Source: Malurus cyaneus samueli
Lineage: Eukaryota > Chordata > Aves > Passeriformes > Maluridae
Reading direction: 5' to 3'
NCBI GenBank assembly: GCA_009741485.1
Contig: CM019236.1
Coordinates: forward strand, 65,805,176-65,869,175
Length of the DNA stretch: 64,000 bases
Under the pieces are notes generated by a model. The model had not been told where the DNA came from, ran no database searches, and saw only the letters and a list, made by a program, of their open reading frames with translations. The first letter of the stretch is position 1, and every line of letters begins with the position of its first letter. A program made the translations under genes and the position numbers. Below, piece after piece: positions 43,481 through 55,240 of this stretch.

Positions 43481-45064
43481 GTAAAACATGTAATCATATT
43501 GGAAAATGAAGAACTCCATAGATGGCTTTTAAATTTGCAAGCCATCTGATATCAGCAAAGGAAAACCAGGGGTGGGGATCATTTTACCAAACTTAGGCAT
43601 TATTTTCAGCAATAATTCTTCTTATGCGTAGGTAGGCATCTAAAATAGGCCATATGAATCACACTCTGAAACTGCCTATTACTGATGAGGAACGACTGGC
43701 TCCTCCCTTGCTGCAGAGGCCTGGCTCTGCCTCTCTGGGATGACTGGCTGCAAAGAGTTCCAAAGGGGGATTCATCTTCCTGAACTCCATCTTATATCCA
43801 GAAGGGACACCATCACAGCCTGCCACAGAGAAAACAAGGCTTTCAAGACTGCAATTTACCATCATCAAAATTGTCTCTTCTCCCACAGACCCTGGGCAAA
43901 TCACTCTGGAAAGACATCACTGAAATGCTTCCTTAGAATCACATTAAAAAAATTTCATTGTATTATGGAAGTGAATGTTGCTAGTCCAGTCCAATTAAAG
44001 AATTACCTTTCCAGGATTGTTTTACTTTTCCCTTTTTTTGTTGAATGGCTTCATTATGTGTGCTTACAATAACATCTGCTCATGAAATGGGCGTGTGAGA
44101 CTGAGCTATGAAGAATAGAGGGTGTGGACATTTGTTCAAAGTGACTGGTTTACACCTATCCAGCAGCTTGCTAATAGTGCACAGCTGTTTTACATGTTCA
44201 CAATTGCTTTGGCCACTGTCCACAAAGGAGAGGGAGATACAACACCTACAGCTAAGGCATTTCCTAATTTTTTGTTTTTAGCAATCAAAAAAAAAAAAGC
44301 CTCAAATGATGCTTTTCGAGATAAACCCTACAAATTAGAATGAATATTCATGTAAAGATTGAAGATATGTACATATTTATTTCCTGACATCTTTTATGTT
44401 ATGTTTTTGCAAAGGCCATGGAACATGACTTCAACTGCAGAAGCATTGCAGCATCAGTCAGGCAATAATTTGAACAGAGATGAACAAAAATGTAATTCTG
44501 CTGGTTTTGTGCAAATCAGATTTGCATACTGTTGATGGCAGGACTGGTTTTTCTTCACAGCAGAATAACTTTTGCTTTTCGACCATTTAGAAAGGAAATC
44601 TTGGGTGTTTGCTTGATTCAACCATTTGAAAGAGCGTAAAATAATTAGATAAAAGATCATGTGCTTTTGGGCATCATTAAAATTGAGTTTGGTTGTTTAT
44701 TTCTTTGAATTGCACATTTTATTTATTTCTTCATCTAATGTGGTTTTTAATATATATATAAGAGTATTAGCACTATCATTTGTTTAAAATAAGAATATTC
44801 AAATGCTTTCTTAATAAAGTGTCTCTTCATAGAGAAAAATATTTGATAGTGTTTGAACAGCGCCACACTTTTCCTGCTTCCTCCATAAAATCTAAAAGTC
44901 TGAAGATGCCAAGGAGCAATGGGTACACTTTAACATCTCCAGCAATTTGTGCTGGTTGGTGTTTATGCCCATTAAAACCAGAAATTTTATTTTCTGCAAA
45001 TCTCTTTGCTCTATTGCCTAAATATAGATGTGGTAAGAGTTGCATGCAAAGAAAAGCTGGCATT
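43481..45064. other. no gene recognised
   Basis: AT-rich unique-looking sequence. It includes an A-run near 44288 and a short TATATATA near 44750. No domain was seen. Confidence 0.4.
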
Positions 45065-45070
45065 GCAATG

Positions 45071-45493
45071 TGTCGCTGTTGGCCAAATGGTGACACAAAA
45101 TAACAGACACAAAGACACACAGAGAAAAAAAAGAGACAAAGAGGGTGAAAAAAACCAGTACTTTATTGTGGAACAAGCCTCTTTTATCCACTTTAGCAAC
45201 CAGTGTGTACATTTATGTCAAACATACATTGGGTTAATAGACAGCTGTTTAATTAATAATCAGTATATGATTGGTAGGTTTGCAAAAGCTACAGTATTAA
45301 CAATGTTTATAATTCTCAGCCACCTGTGTTATCAATTCTACATTCCAATCTCCCTTTCTCAAAAGTAGCCAAGGATGTGGTATTCCTCCTCCATGCAGGC
45401 TGTTAACCCTCCCTTTTTCCAGGACTCAGTCATACAAGATAATTGGCTGAGTTTAAGATTCAGGACTTGTGGGGGCCACTTTTTTCCCCCACA
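45071..45493 (-). mobile_element. solo LTR (LTR-C, copy 2)
   Basis: A 423-bp unit from TGTCGCTGTTGG to TTCCCCCACA with perfect 6-bp direct repeats GCAATG at 45065-45070 and 45494-45499. TTTATT (45162-45167) gives a minus-strand AATAAA. Six-base duplication suggests class II integration. A second copy is at 20599-21018. Confidence 0.92.
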
Positions 45494-45499
45494 GCAATG

Positions 45500-46327
45500 C
45501 ATTTTTTTTCATCCAGTTATTTGCATACTCAGGTGATCTTCCTGAATGGACTAACAGCTGTCAAAACCAGATTTGTTTGCTCTCACTTTTGCTATTTTGA
45601 AGTGAGACATCCGATTTAAGGAAGCTGTTAAGTTGACTGTGTAGCACCACAGTGATAAATGATCCTAGCTCCTTGAACTTTGTCTTGTGGAGCTCTCTTT
45701 GTAACTGACAATGTCTAAATCTTAGGCAATCCAAATTACTGCACTTATACCAGTATAAGGATGCCTAAACTCCACTATGTCTACAAATGTGCATGAGTTA
45801 GACTCTGAAATGGAAAAAAAGGTGCGTAACTTCTTTATTTTCAATTATAAAAAAGCTGAGTATATATAACAGAAGAACATACGTAAATGTACATATATGC
45901 TTTTGTTGGCATGCATGCACTTGTGTATAAACTTATCATTTAGTAATGCCTATATGTACATACACAGAAAGATGTGGGAGAATGTGATGCAAAACCTAGC
46001 AGGTAACTCTCTTCCTCAAAATCATAACTGTAGGACCCTTCTGACTGTAAAGCATTACTGGAATTTCCTTCACATTAATTTCCAAAGTATATAGTGTGTA
46101 CCTAAGTGGCTTTTTGCTACTTGAAAATATCTATGTAAGTAGTAAGTGGATCACCAGTAAGCAGTTTACTCAGCTGGAGTGAATAATAGGAAGGAAAAGG
46201 TTAATGCAGAGAACGGATGATTTGCATCAATGAAGAAAAGACATGCTGTTTTGGTGTTTGCTTGCTTATTTCTGTGAGACTATAGAAACAATTATAAAAG
46301 TAATTTATTTCTATTTTATTTTACTGA
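45500..46327. other. no gene recognised
   Basis: AT-rich DNA between two solo LTRs. No coding feature was seen. Confidence 0.4.
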
Positions 46328-46332
46328 ATGTT

Positions 46333-47266
46333 TGTCTTAGTTTGAAAGACAGGTGTTTGCCAATAAAGGCAGGGACCCCCCCTTGGAGTGGTGGATATGA
46401 CCCCCCCGCTTCCCTCCGAATTATTATAGCTTTAAAATCATGGGCTTTCAGGCAAGAATATGGTAAAAGGGAATAACTGTTTTTACTAACATGTTACAGA
46501 TGAAACAATAACAACAATAGGCACAACCAACCCCAGCCACAAACCCATGAACAGCCTTACACAGAATACACCCTCCCCTTTGGTGCAGTACAGTCCAGTC
46601 AGCAGGGCACTGCTGGCTCCTGGCAGCAGGTGGATCAAGATTCCCTGGTGGCTGCAGGGGCACTGTGGCGCGGTCCCAGCTAGGTTCAGATCTTCCATGT
46701 GGCCAATGGCGAAGACAAACCGGCAGAGGTGGATGGAGAAAAAATTCCTCTGCAAACTCACTGTGGAAAACGCCGATCTCAGATCTCCTCTGTACAGCAA
46801 GAAACCCCAGAATGGCTGATGAGCAAAAGAGGCGAGCAGAATCCTGTGGCTGCGAGACGGAATGCAGCAGAAGTTGACCACTGCAGCTGGAATCTAAGGG
46901 GTCCCAGGCAAGGCACAGGGGCAGAAGATCACAGAGCAGCAAACAGGAACCAACGACCGGAGATGCTGGGCTCTGCAGAGAAGCAGCAGGTGAGATCTCC
47001 TAGGGCAGGCAGCAGTCGACTGTCCTCCCCCTGCCCCACACACACACACACACCCTCCCCAAGCCCAAAACTGCCTCAAGAATTTCCCTCTCTCCAAGAG
47101 AGGGAAAAAAAAAACCTGTCAGGCAGGAGGAATACCCAGGGAGATCCTTCGCGTGGGGCTAGGTTCTATTGTCTTCACCCCTGGCAATCAGTGTATCCCA
47201 GCAACAAGGTGGGAAAGAAAAATCCCCCAAGAAAGGAAGCAAAAGGAAAAACTTCATCCCACAACA
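46333..47266 (-). mobile_element. solo LTR (LTR-A, copy 2)
   Basis: A 934-bp unit from TGTCTTAGTTTGAAAGACAG to CATCCCACAACA. Flanks are ATGTT (46328-46332) and GTGTT (47267-47271), a 5-bp duplication with one mismatch. It is the inverted counterpart of copies 1 and 3, with a CA run (about 47036-47052) where copy 1 has its long TG tract. The 209-aa frame inside is a chance frame. Sense strand is relative to copy 3. Confidence 0.88.
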
Positions 47267-47271
47267 GTGTT

Positions 47272-47762
47272 CAGAGAAATCCTAAGAGAAGAAAATGGCC
47301 CCTACAACAGAACTTGAGCTCAGGTTGATAGATGCAGCTGGGTCTGACCACCCAAATATGGCTTCACTTTGGGCCCTGATTATTGTATTACACTACTGGC
47401 TTGCTGTTCTTTGGCATCTTCCTGTGGCATCATGGAGTTACGTATGGAATTATTTCTTCATGGAGTAAATTAATCTCTGTTGATCTCATTGTCAGAACCT
47501 GTGGTTGGCATCTATAATTTTATTCAAGTGATCTCTGCTCTGTACCCATTGCCCTCACTTGCATAAATTATCAGTCTCTTGTTCTGTGGCTTCATCAGTG
47601 ATTTAAAAAATGCAATCTGAGTGCAAATTCCTCTCATTCAGATTGCAAAACAAGTGGCATCTGCTCCACATGGAGATAACTGTCAAAAGCAAATCAAGAG
47701 TATTGTTTCCGTGCTGAATTGCAATTATAAATATTGTTGATTTTCCTAACTGTTTCACTCAG
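47272..47762. other. candidate conserved noncoding DNA
   Basis: No coding frame or repeat. The stretch 47400-47760 is balanced in composition and dense in homeodomain/POU-like sites (ATGCAAAT-like and AATTATAAATATT). It lacks the decay typical of nearby repeats. Conservation is a guess that needs alignment. Confidence 0.25.
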
Positions 47763-47862
47763 ATCTTTGGAAGAAGAGGAAGGAGAGATAGAACATGATG
47801 CCTCATCCAACTCAGAAGATGATGCCTCATCCAACTCAAACCTTTCACAAGAGAGCACATGA
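47763..47862 (+). CDS. possible terminal exon of an unidentified gene (or pseudogene)
   Basis: A good splice acceptor (ttttcctaactgtttcactcag) ends at 47762. It is followed by one spare base and 32 open codons to a TGA at 47860-47862. The peptide is acidic and Ser-rich (LEEEEGEIEHDASSNSEDD...), and the same eight-residue unit repeats because of a 24-bp in-frame tandem duplication (47797-47844). I do not recognise the protein. Coding-like words (GVDIPKEASGEL) continue for about 50 bp past the stop in another frame, so a frameshifted retrocopy is also possible. No upstream exon was identified. Confidence 0.25.
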
Positions 47863-48619
47863 AATCTAATGGTGTTGACATCCCAAAGGAGGCTTCAGGT
47901 GAACTAACTTAGCTGCTCAAAGGCATAAAGAAGGTATGGGAGTTGGCATATCTCAGAGAGGCACAAATTGACAAAACTCAGGAAAATCAAGGACCAGCAA
48001 GAGAATACTGATAATTTAGTAAAAATATATTGGGCAGGCTCATGGACAGAAGGAGACTGGACATTATTTCTCACAGTCTGTGCTTTACTATGGTACATCA
48101 TAGTGAGGTACATTGTATAAGTTAAAAACACTTTTCAATTTTGAAGAAAATTCATTGGAGATGAAAGAAATGCCCCAGGTTTATGCAAGGATACAGCGTC
48201 TTGTTCTGGATGTTCCTCAGCCAGAAGATGCTGATAAAATTTAATGTACACTTGCCCAGTTCTTATGCTATTTCCTAAGTATCTGCTATTGACCATGGTT
48301 GAAGATAGGATAATAGGTCAAATGGATCTTGAATATGACTCTCTAGAAACTGTTTTGTCCTTAAGGTACAAAGTAAGTTCAGATGTCCTCAGGGACATAA
48401 ATGGTGGCTGGAAAATACAGTAAGTATTTCTGTAAGTACACTAATATTGAGGCAGAAAACAAAGGGAAGGGTTGTTTTACTGCTCAGAGGATTAAGTTAT
48501 ACACTAACAACACTCCTTCAGAACAGTTTAATTTGTTTTTCAGTCATTACTTGACTGAAATTAGTTATCATGGTTATTCCAGCTACTGTAGAAAAAGAGC
48601 AAATTAGGGAAGATTTAGG
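47863..48619. other. no gene recognised; scattered coding-like words
   Basis: Short open segments in differing frames (for example VYARIQRLVLDVPQPEDADK near 48180-48240) hint at a degraded retrocopy. Stops interrupt all frames and no family was recognised. Confidence 0.25.
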
Positions 48620-49010
48620 GTAATTTACTTCTATGAAAACAGGCTGAGAAGGTTGGGGTTGTTTGGCCTGGAAAGGGCTTTGGGGAGACCTTAGAGCTCC
48701 ACTACCTAAAGGGGCTACAACAGAGCTGGAGAGGGTGTTTTGACAAGGATGTGGAATGATAGGACAAGGAGGAATGGCATCAAATGGATTTAGATTTGAT
48801 ATTGGGAAGAAATCCTTTCCTGTACGGGTGGTACTGCAACTTCCAGGGAAGCTGTGGATGTCCCATCCTTGGAAATGTTCAAGGCCAGTCTGGACACGGA
48901 TATGTGCAATTGCGAGAGTGGAAGCTGTCCTTGACCAGGGCAGGGGAGTTGGCACTAACTGATCTTTCAGCACCCTTTCAGCCCAAATAATTCTACAACT
49001 CTACTTGTTT
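48620..49010 (+). mobile_element. CR1 LINE 3' end
   Basis: The plus strand matches the CR1 3' segment: 'aggctgagaaggttggggtt', 'ggaatggcatcaaatggat', 'ttccagggaagctgtgga', 'atccttggaaatgttcaag'. It ends near 'cccaaataattctac', close to the CR1 terminus. It is 5'-truncated, as usual for CR1. Confidence 0.85.
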
Positions 49011-50457
49011 TTAAGCCACCAGTGTTGATGAATTTCACCTTGGAGGTACTAGGCAGTTGGCTGAAACAATCTGTCTGTGATGTTGGAGGAGTCAAGGAGG
49101 ATAGGCATTGATGACTCCTATTCAGTTCAAATATCAACATTTGTCATTTTTCTAACAAAACCTTCAAAGCAGTGTAGATGCTGTGATCTTTTCCTGCAGG
49201 ATCCAGCAGGAAATGAAATTGAGTTACAAAGGAGATCTTTAACTTTCAAAACCGAAATAGAAATGTGGGGAGAGGAAAAGTGGAAGTCACAGAAGCTGCT
49301 TTCTAGTTTGTCCTCTTTAAAGTTGGCTCATGTTTCTTTCTTCCCTCTAATGAATTTGTCTCCCTCCATTACTCATCCGAATGAACCTCTGTGTTGAGTT
49401 CAAGGTATAGCATCCATGCAGCACTGTGAGAGGGGTAGTAAAATCAGAGCCTATATTTTTTTATCAGCATGGTGGCAAATGTAGCAGATTCTCAAAGAAA
49501 CAAATATTTATATAAATTGGAGATGATTATGATTGTGATTAATAATAATAATAAATTAACATCTGTTTTTTATTCAGGATCTCTGATTGATACCTATTGA
49601 CACAAAACCAAACTCCTTGCAAGCAGCACAGTCAATTGCAATGTCTTCCAATTTCTTGCTCTTTCAATAATAATCATGCACTAGATTGAATTCTGTATGT
49701 TGCATGCTGAGATTTAGGAGCTGAGATGAGCAATGAATAGTGGTAAGCACATTGACATGCACAGCCGCTTATACCCAATTGCTTCTTTTAAATAAAATCA
49801 ACATTGACAGTTGGAATATTTGCACATTGACAGCTTATAAGTAAATTCTTCTACAGTTGCTGTCAGAAGGCAAAAATGTAAGGAACCATCTGACGGGAGA
49901 TGTGGCTAAATTGAAGCTCTGTCCTGTTTAAGCATGACTTTTTCATCAATCTGAAGATTCACTACAATTGTTTTAATATGAATAAGCAGATTCAAGTCTT
50001 ACCTTATTTATGTTTAGGCTGAAGGAAGCACCATTTTTCTGAGCCTTTTACCATGCAAATTGCACAGGAAAATTTCCATGATATTAGTTATTCAGTATCA
50101 GATTTATTTGTAATTCCAAGTGGAATAGTGATGTTTGAGCTGAATGCAACTGAGAATCACTGATAATGCTGTGTTGGTTTATAGCTTCCTGGATGATCTA
50201 AGCAATGAAACAATTCTGCAAATGTACTCTTCAAGGAGCACATCCAGGACACCACCTCATTAAATATCTCCTTAGTGCTTGTATTTCCCCCTTCAAACGG
50301 CAGCATTTAGTTGTGAAATGACCTCTTGTAGGAGTGGAATTTTATTAACTCTTCAACCTAATGGCACAGAGATGAAAATAACAGTGAAAAGGGAAAAGTA
50401 AAAATGTATGGCTTTGGGCTGATTTATATGGTAGAATGTCTTGGAACACAAATAAGT
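49011..50457. other. no gene recognised; possible conserved noncoding DNA at 49.8-50.3 kb
   Basis: AT-rich, repeat-free sequence. The part near 49800-50250 has balanced composition with repeated TTGACAGCTTAT-like and TGACAG motifs (MEIS/TGIF-like). No frame is supported. Confidence 0.3.
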
Positions 50458-50490
50458 TCTCTTATGAGTACTATGAGTACTCATAAGAGA
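50458..50490. repeat. perfect 14-bp stem hairpin
   Basis: TCTCTTATGAGTAC (50458-50471) pairs perfectly with GTACTCATAAGAGA (50477-50490) around the loop TATGA. A further partial copy of the arm (agtactcactcttatgag) follows to about 50508. Confidence 0.9.
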
Positions 50491-50508
50491 GTACTCACTC
50501 TTATGAGG

Positions 50509-53194
50509 CTAAATGAGTACACATTGTTTGATATTGCTGGCATTGCCTTCACCCTCCTAGAATGTTGTAGATCCACAAACATTCTTTTTTGCTTACTGTT
50601 AAGTAAAGTAGGATTAATTTTGAACCTCAAATATGTAAGTGATACACTCAATGTCCAAATTTTTTGCTTTCTACTGTGCAATATTTGTTACAAATCTGAA
50701 GCCAGATTTATGTATCATTAATTACTCACAAGCAAGCTGGGTTAAATGAGTTTCCATGTAAGATGCTGTTAAGACACTGTGTTACAGTTGCAGTCCAGTC
50801 CTTGATTTTCTCTCTTCTAAAGTGGAAGCAAGACTCAGCAACCCTTCAGTCAGCACAGGTGATTCCTTTCTCAGCATAGTGTTGGCATTAGCTCAAGTGT
50901 TTAGAGGTCAGGGAACTTGGAGTTAATGGGGCATAGGATGGTTGTCCATGGGCAAATTTTCGATTTTTCTGGGTGGCTACCTGGAGTTTGTCTGATGTCA
51001 ACATTCCCTTGCATAGAAATGTAGCTGGACCTGCAGCTAAATGCATCAACTGCTAATTCCACTCTATTAATTTAGGGAAAGAAGCAAAGCTGTCAGGATT
51101 GATTTCCACTGAAATTCTAAGCTGCTTCACTGTTCTCTGTGACAATCACTGAGCAGTTCAGCTCTGCCCCGGCTGCAAAGAAGTGATGCCAGAGACACCT
51201 CGTATTCCACCATTGACACCATGTAGGTTTAAGTGCTCTTTCTTAAGTGCTCTTTTTTGATACACTGAATTAAACTCATAACTCTTAAAGGTATTTAATC
51301 TATAAACAGTGATGAGTGTACTATGGTCATACATTGTGTGGCTCCAAATGTTTTAAAAAACTTTATTGAAAATAAAGTAGTGTTGTGCTATTTTAACTTT
51401 TCTGTTGCCATAGGATAGTGTTGCACAGACTTCTAGACTTTAGTCATCACCATAATATCCAGACTTCCTAAAAGGCTTAGAAATGGCAATTTGAAATAAC
51501 TTAAATATTTTTACTAGAAATCCAAACAAAGAGATGAGTTTAAGCAACATGAACTCTTTATTTTATTAGAAAATTGGGAAAAACATGTCATTAATTACAC
51601 AAGTTAAATTGCATTGGTGGAAACAGTGTTCTGAGTAGACAGAAGAACATGACATAAAAAATTATCAGAGGCTGTGTTACACACAAAACTAATCTCAAAA
51701 CTCCATTTGAAAATCTTTGTTTCAAGCAATATCAACAAAGATTTTGTCTGCAAAGGGTTACAAGTTTTAAAAGCTAACTGTATAGGTGAATGCAAAATAG
51801 CAATAAAAGTACAAGATAGTTGAAACTGATGTAAGGTTTTTAAATTTAATTTTACTTTTTTAAAATATATGCACATTTTAATATGTGCTCTTGCTGAGCA
51901 CAGAAACAGGGAAAAGAAAAAAATAAAACCCAGTAATTTAATAGGGAATGAAATAGATTTCTATAGAAAATCTCGAGAAACACATATAACACATTTCATG
52001 GAAAAAAGCTGGATCATGATAGAAATATTTTAAATATTATGAAAAAATCTCATTCTAGGTACATACTTTAGCTTTTCCCTGTTGATTTCCATAGCAAAAT
52101 TAAGACTGACTGTAAATGGTCTATTTCTGAAGTATATATATTTACATGAAAAAATGTCATTAACTTATTTGTCTGTTAGGGTCATGGTGAGGAAAGCAAG
52201 AAAGTAAGTAGAATCTAGTAGAAATGCATTTCAAGTGTATGGTGCAATATGTAAGTAGTGAAAAGGACCAAATAAAAGACACAGAGAGTCAGATTTTTAC
52301 ACTCTGGTGGTATCTTCTCTCAAGGATTTTTCTTATGTCACATGCTGTCCAAAAGCAAAAACCACCCCTGTCCTCAAAAGAATGCAAATTGCACATCTCA
52401 CTCACTCTAGCTTTCCCACAATTATGGCCTTCAGAATACTCCATGATTCAGAAAAAGACCAAATGTTGTTTCCAAGGCATCCAGAATTGTAGATGCATTT
52501 CTCTGTAATCAGTAATCCATCGTAAATATTTTTATGGAATTCGAAAAGCACTGCAAAACAAAATTAAACAAACAAAAACCCACCCAATTGGCATTAACTC
52601 TTTATTTCAAGATCAATAACATAAATTATTCTCTCCAGAAAGTCACACAAATACTCTATGATGAAGTGTTCTTTTCTCCATTCACTTTCACTAATATTAA
52701 GAGAAAAGGGAAAATAATAGGATGTGGAAACATTATCTAATGATTGTGGTAATCACATGTTTTTCACATGTAGTCACTCTTAGGTACTTTAAAAAAGGTG
52801 TACAAAAGAGGGTGCAAAGAAGCAATGTTTTCCTTTTTTCTTTTTTCTTTTTTCTTTTTTTTTTTTTTTTTTTTTGTGCAAAAAGAGAATCAGAATTCAA
52901 TGCTCTGACCCCAGTGCCATCCATTCAATCCTCCAGTCAATTTTTTATTCAGAAATTGTTTTATTCAATGCATTCCAGAATGGGAAGTGTTTATATGATT
53001 TTATAGTAGCTTTTGCAGAATATAACCTTCACTGCATGTAAAATATATACTTTCAATAGATCAGCTATATTGGATATAGAATCTCTCAGAGGAGTCAGGC
53101 GAGCAGCAACCCCATAGCCCTAGGGGATATTTTTCTCTGAGGATGCTCCATGGAGCAGGGATACCTCAATATTTGTGGAACGCTGTTAATGTGC
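50509..53194. other. no gene recognised
   Basis: About 2.7 kb of AT-rich, unique-looking DNA. A T-rich low-complexity run lies at 52830-52876. The frame at 51604-51876 is AT-rich chance sequence with no domain. Confidence 0.4.
52830..52876. repeat. T-rich low-complexity run
   Basis: CTTTTTT units grading into a long T run on the plus strand. Confidence 0.9.
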
Positions 53195-53199
53195 ATCTG

Positions 53200-54079
53200 T
53201 ATTGTGGTCTAAGGTTTTCCTTGTTTCCTTTCTTGGGATTTTTTCTCTCCATTTTGTTGCTGGATACACTATTGCCAGTCATCCTTTTGATGATGGTGAT
53301 TAGTAAGACAAGTAAGTTTGCCCCAAGATTTTTAAGCACTGGGAGGGGAGGGTGTGTGTGTGGCGGGGGTGGGGGGGGGGTGGAAATCTCACTTCTGCCC
53401 CACTTGGCAGAGAAGGAGGTTGCCTGCTACTGTGAGGGGAGAGCTCGACTGCTCTTCTGCAGACCAGCTTGTTGTTTCCTGTTTTGCTGCACTATGATCT
53501 TCTGCCCCTGTGCCTTGCCTGGGACCCCTGAGACTCCAGCTGCAGTGGTCAAGTTCTGCTGCATTCCATCTTGCAGCCGTGGGATTCTGCTCGCCTCTTT
53601 GCTCATCCCACCATTCTGGGGTTTCTTGCTGTACAGAGGAGCACCGAAATTGGTGTTTCTACTGTGAGTTTACAGAGGAACTTTTCTTCATCCACTTCTG
53701 CCGGTTTGTGTCCCCCATTGGCCACATGGAAGATCTGAACCTAGCTGGGACCCGTGCCACAGCGCCCCCTGCAGCCGCCAGGGAATCATCGCATCCACCC
53801 TGCCTGGCCGGGACCCAACAGCGCACCTGCTGACTAGAACGGGGAGGGTCTGTGTGAGGCCCTGGTCACTGGATTTGTGACTGGGTTGTTGCTATTGTTG
53901 TTACCTGTTTCACCTTGTTATACATATTAGTAAAAACTATTATTCTCTTTTACCCATATTCTTGCCTGAAAGCCCATGATTTTTCAAACCTATAATAATT
54001 CGGAGGGAAGGGGGGTCCACCACTCCAAGGGGGGGACCCTGCCTTTATTGGCAAAACACCTGTCCTTCAATCCAAGACA
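53200..54079 (+). mobile_element. solo LTR (LTR-A, copy 3)
   Basis: An 880-bp unit from TATTGTGGTCTAAGG to CAATCCAAGACA, flanked by perfect 5-bp direct repeats ATCTG at 53195-53199 and 54080-54084. It is full length compared with copy 2 in reverse. Frames such as 53143-53667 are chance frames in the LTR. Five-base duplication fits ERVL-like integration. The absolute sense strand is uncertain because no convincing TATA/AATAAA pair was seen; plus is a convention here. Confidence 0.9.
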
Positions 54080-54369
54080 ATCTGTTATAGCCTGTTGAAA
54101 GGTCAGGGGGATAAATGTGGTTATCCTTGAATCCAGTTAAAATTGAATTCTTCTTGGAATTGCTTTGAGACTATTCTGGCTTCCTATCACAGGACCAGTC
54201 CTTCCTGACTACCCAAAATTATACATCAGACCCATCAATTCAACAGGAAAAGGCATCAAGAACATTCCTCTAATCCAGAGACTGAAAGAGAAATCAGGAC
54301 CTGCTCTCTCTTGATTTTCCATTATTTCACACAATGCCGATAGTCTTGTGATTTATTTTTTCTAACTTT

Positions 54370-54398
54370 CCATTAAAATCTTTCACGATTTTAATGGA
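54370..54398. repeat. near-perfect hairpin, 11-12 bp stem
   Basis: CCATTAAAATC (54370-54380) and GATTTTAATGG (54387-54397) are reverse complements around TTTCAC. One more T-A pair extends the stem. Confidence 0.85.
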
Positions 54399-54439
54399 TA
54401 ATATTCTCTCTGCCTATCTTACACAGGTGTGACTGTTGT

Positions 54440-55240
54440 TCCCTATTGAACAGTTCCAGGAGGGATAGGCAGGACAGAAATGGCTGGGGGTAGCATTGTA
54501 TGTAATAGAAGGGATAGAATGAAGCTCACTGTTGGCAATAGAACAATTGAGAGCTTCAGGGTGAGAATCAAGAGGCAAACATATTATGTGGATGTCCCTA
54601 TGAGAGTCTACCGTGGACCTCCTGGCCAGAACAATGACACTGACTAATTATTCTTTGAGGAACTAAGGGACACTTCCAAGTCAACTGCCCTTGTCCTTAT
54701 GGGAAACTTCAGCTTGATAGAAATTAACTGACAGCATGACACAGGTGGGTACAAAATAGGCCAAAGTTTCCCAACACACCTGGATGACAACTTTATGGAA
54801 AGGGTTCTAAGGAAAGATGCTCTCCTTGATCTGCTGACTTTCAAAGGATCTTGTGAGCGAAGCGGAGATTAGCAGATGTCTTGGCCACAGCAACCATAAA
54901 ACAATGAAGTTTAAAATCTCTGTTGACAGGATAGAAAGTGCCAGCAAAACTTCAATCCTGGACATGAAGAGAGGAAGCTTTAGGCTGCTCAGGGAATTCG
55001 TGAATGAAGTCCACTAGGAAAATGTTTTTCCAGTGCTGGTCACTTTTTAAACACTGCCTCTTAAGGGCACAGCAGCAGGAAATTCAAAAATATCAGAAGT
55101 CAAGCAGACGAGACAGAAGGCCGACTTGGCTGAACAGGAATCTTCTTTCACAAATAAGGCAAAACCACAATGTCTATGCCCAGTGGAAGCAAGGTCAGGT
55201 TGTCAATGAAAACTGGGAAGTAAACTCTCCAACCAATTTG
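54440..55240 (+). mobile_element. CR1 LINE, endonuclease part (left piece)
   Basis: The plus strand encodes pieces of the CR1 apurinic-like endonuclease and its downstream linker in changing frames: ALVLMGNFSL near 54690, LGHSNHKT near 54880, and a Trp-Leu-Asn-Arg linker (PTWLNRNLLSQIRQ) near 55115-55160 followed by YAQWKQGQ. The element resumes at about 56645. Stops are numerous and it is non-functional. Confidence 0.8.

Noticed and set aside
46448..47328. 164-aa, 131-aa and 209-aa frames near 46.5-47.3 kb
   Set aside because: Inside LTR-A copy 2. The frames do not persist in the other LTR-A copies.
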